DNA from: RUG472 sp045224495
GTDB taxonomy: Bacteria; Bacillota; Clostridia; Christensenellales; CAG-138
Direction of reading: 5' to 3'
Assembly (NCBI GenBank): GCA_045224495.1
Contig: JBGVAK010000151.1
Location: 1-7,169 of the forward strand
DNA: 7,169 nt
Every line of letters starts with the position of its first letter. The stretch's first letter is position 1. A program made the translations under genes and the position numbers. Shown here in pieces: positions 6,279 through 7,169 of this stretch. The notes under the pieces were generated by a model, which was not told the origin of the DNA, did no database searches, and saw nothing but the letters and a program-made list of their open reading frames with translations.

Positions 6279-7169
6279 ATGAGCAATCTTTCTCCCTTTG
6301 TCAGCCGGTTCTTCGAGGCGCTGAGCCTCAGCACCGACGTGCAGGAAGGCCACTGCTACAAGTCCTTCCTGCGGGGTGCTGTGTCCGCCTTTTTGGCCCA
6401 CGAGACGCCGGAGACGGCCTTTGCCGTCTATCGGGCCTTCTTCGACAGCTACCGCATCACCATCCCCGGCAAAAACGACCCCTTTATCGATCTCGTGGAC
6501 ATCCTTAGAAACTACGAGGCCACCGCCGCCACCCTCATCGACAAGCAGCGGGATCACTTCATCCATGCGGTGAACGTGTTCTTGACGGGCCTCTCCATCT
6601 ACGCCGAAAGCAGCGCCTACCGGACCGCTTTCGACAGCGCCGTGCCGGAGAAAAACTACATCTACGCCTACCAGACCCCCCACGAGGAGTTCTTCTTCCG
6701 CTGGGGCGTGGCGTCCCTGTTCCATGACGTGGGCTATCCCGTGGAGATCGTAGGACACCAGATCAACCGCTTCATCCGCATGGTGGCGGACGTGGACGGG
6801 GACGACGTGCGCGTCAGGGCCCAGATCCGGTACGAGAACTTTTCGGAGCTGAACCACATCAATGAAGTGGTGCCCAAGCGCCCCTTCACCCGAGCCTTCT
6901 ACGACGCCTACGAAAGCTGCTCCTACATCGATCTGTTGACCCCCAACGACCTGCTGGCCCAGCACATCCATGAGACCCTGGGCACGGACCTTGAGGAAAC
7001 CAAGAAGGCTGTGGACCGGTTCGTGGACGACATGGCCGCCTCCGGGTTCATCGATCACGGCTACTACAGCGCCATGATCGTGCTCAAGTGGTACGGCTAC
7101 GCCATCCAGATGTCCGGCGACCACCCGGAGCGGTTCTACTGGCCCATCCTGGACAGCGCCACGGCCATC
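6279..7169 (+). CDS. HD-domain metal-dependent phosphohydrolase-like protein, 3' end beyond the window
   Basis: The ATG at 6279 is preceded by GAAAGGAG (6264-6271) at 7 bases; the frame is open to the window edge (297 residues, no stop). The HD-superfamily signature is visible: RDHFIHAVNVFLTGL (91-105, with His96 as the likely first metal ligand), SLFHDVGYP (146-154, with the His149-Asp150 pair) and IDHGYYSAMIVLKW (258-271, with Asp259/His260 as candidates for the last ligand). HD proteins are commonly metal-dependent phosphohydrolases or phosphodiesterases acting on nucleotides or nucleic acids; the substrate here cannot be read from sequence. No TM helix or signal peptide is seen in the visible part, so it is probably cytosolic. 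It lies 64 bases after the TIR-LRR operon and seems to have its own promoter. A functional link is possible but not shown. The C-terminal part is unseen and could hold another domain. Confidence 0.85.
   Translation, partial: MSNLSPFVSRFFEALSLSTDVQEGHCYKSFLRGAVSAFLAHETPETAFAVYRAFFDSYRITIPGKNDPFIDLVDILRNYEATAATLIDKQRDHFIHAVNVFLTGLSIYAESSAYRTAFDSAVPEKNYIYAYQTPHEEFFFRWGVASLFHDVGYPVEIVGHQINRFIRMVADVDGDDVRVRAQIRYENFSELNHINEVVPKRPFTRAFYDAYESCSYIDLLTPNDLLAQHIHETLGTDLEETKKAVDRFVDDMAASGFIDHGYYSAMIVLKWYGYAIQMSGDHPERFYWPILDSATAI

Noticed and set aside
6255..7124. Minus-strand open frame (289 codons) opposite the HD-domain gene
   Set aside because: The plus strand carries an HD signature and a good ribosome site; the antisense product is Val/Gly/His-rich with no motif.

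Overview
The window looks like chromosomal DNA of a GC-rich Firmicute, most likely a gut clostridium of the Oscillospiraceae (Ruminococcaceae) type. This is inferred from strong GGAGG-type ribosome sites, sigma-A-like promoters, GC-rich third codon positions (roughly 60% GC by eye), a clostridial-type tRNA-Asn, and surface proteins with Thr-Pro linkers and internalin-like leucine-rich repeats (LRRs). No taxonomic marker is present, so the assignment is tentative.

Layout. At the left edge is the 5' part of a tRNA-Asn gene on the minus strand, with its own promoter. A divergent intergenic region of about 230 bases holds that promoter, an imperfect inverted repeat and a rightward promoter. Next come three tightly packed plus-strand genes (290-1156, 1153-2358, 2399-6214), the first two overlapping by 4 bases. 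After a 64-base gap with a clear -10 box comes a fourth plus-strand gene (from 6279, running off the right edge) encoding an HD-domain metal-dependent phosphohydrolase-like protein.

The three-gene cluster is the point of interest. Each protein has the same plan: an N-terminal cytosolic TIR or TIR-derived domain, one transmembrane helix, a Pro/Thr/Glu-rich linker, and a C-terminal LRR domain predicted to lie outside the membrane. This is the Toll-like-receptor part list (TIR, one membrane pass, LRR) in reverse order along the chain. Only the middle protein keeps the glutamate expected for TIR NAD-hydrolase activity. By hand alignment the first and third have arginine there, and the third has also lost the BB-loop/helix-B segment. 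The LRR part grows from one or two repeats in gene 1, to a handful in gene 2, to an array of almost 1,100 residues in gene 3.

Working model (inference): the three proteins form a membrane sensor complex. The long LRR of protein 3, perhaps with those of 1 and 2, would detect something at the cell surface, and the single catalytically competent TIR (protein 2) would act on NAD+ or make a nucleotide signal inside the cell, held or tuned by the two pseudo-TIR partners. Phage defence, interbacterial conflict and host or envelope sensing are all possible; the sequence does not decide between them. The HD protein could be an independent neighbour or could handle a nucleotide product.
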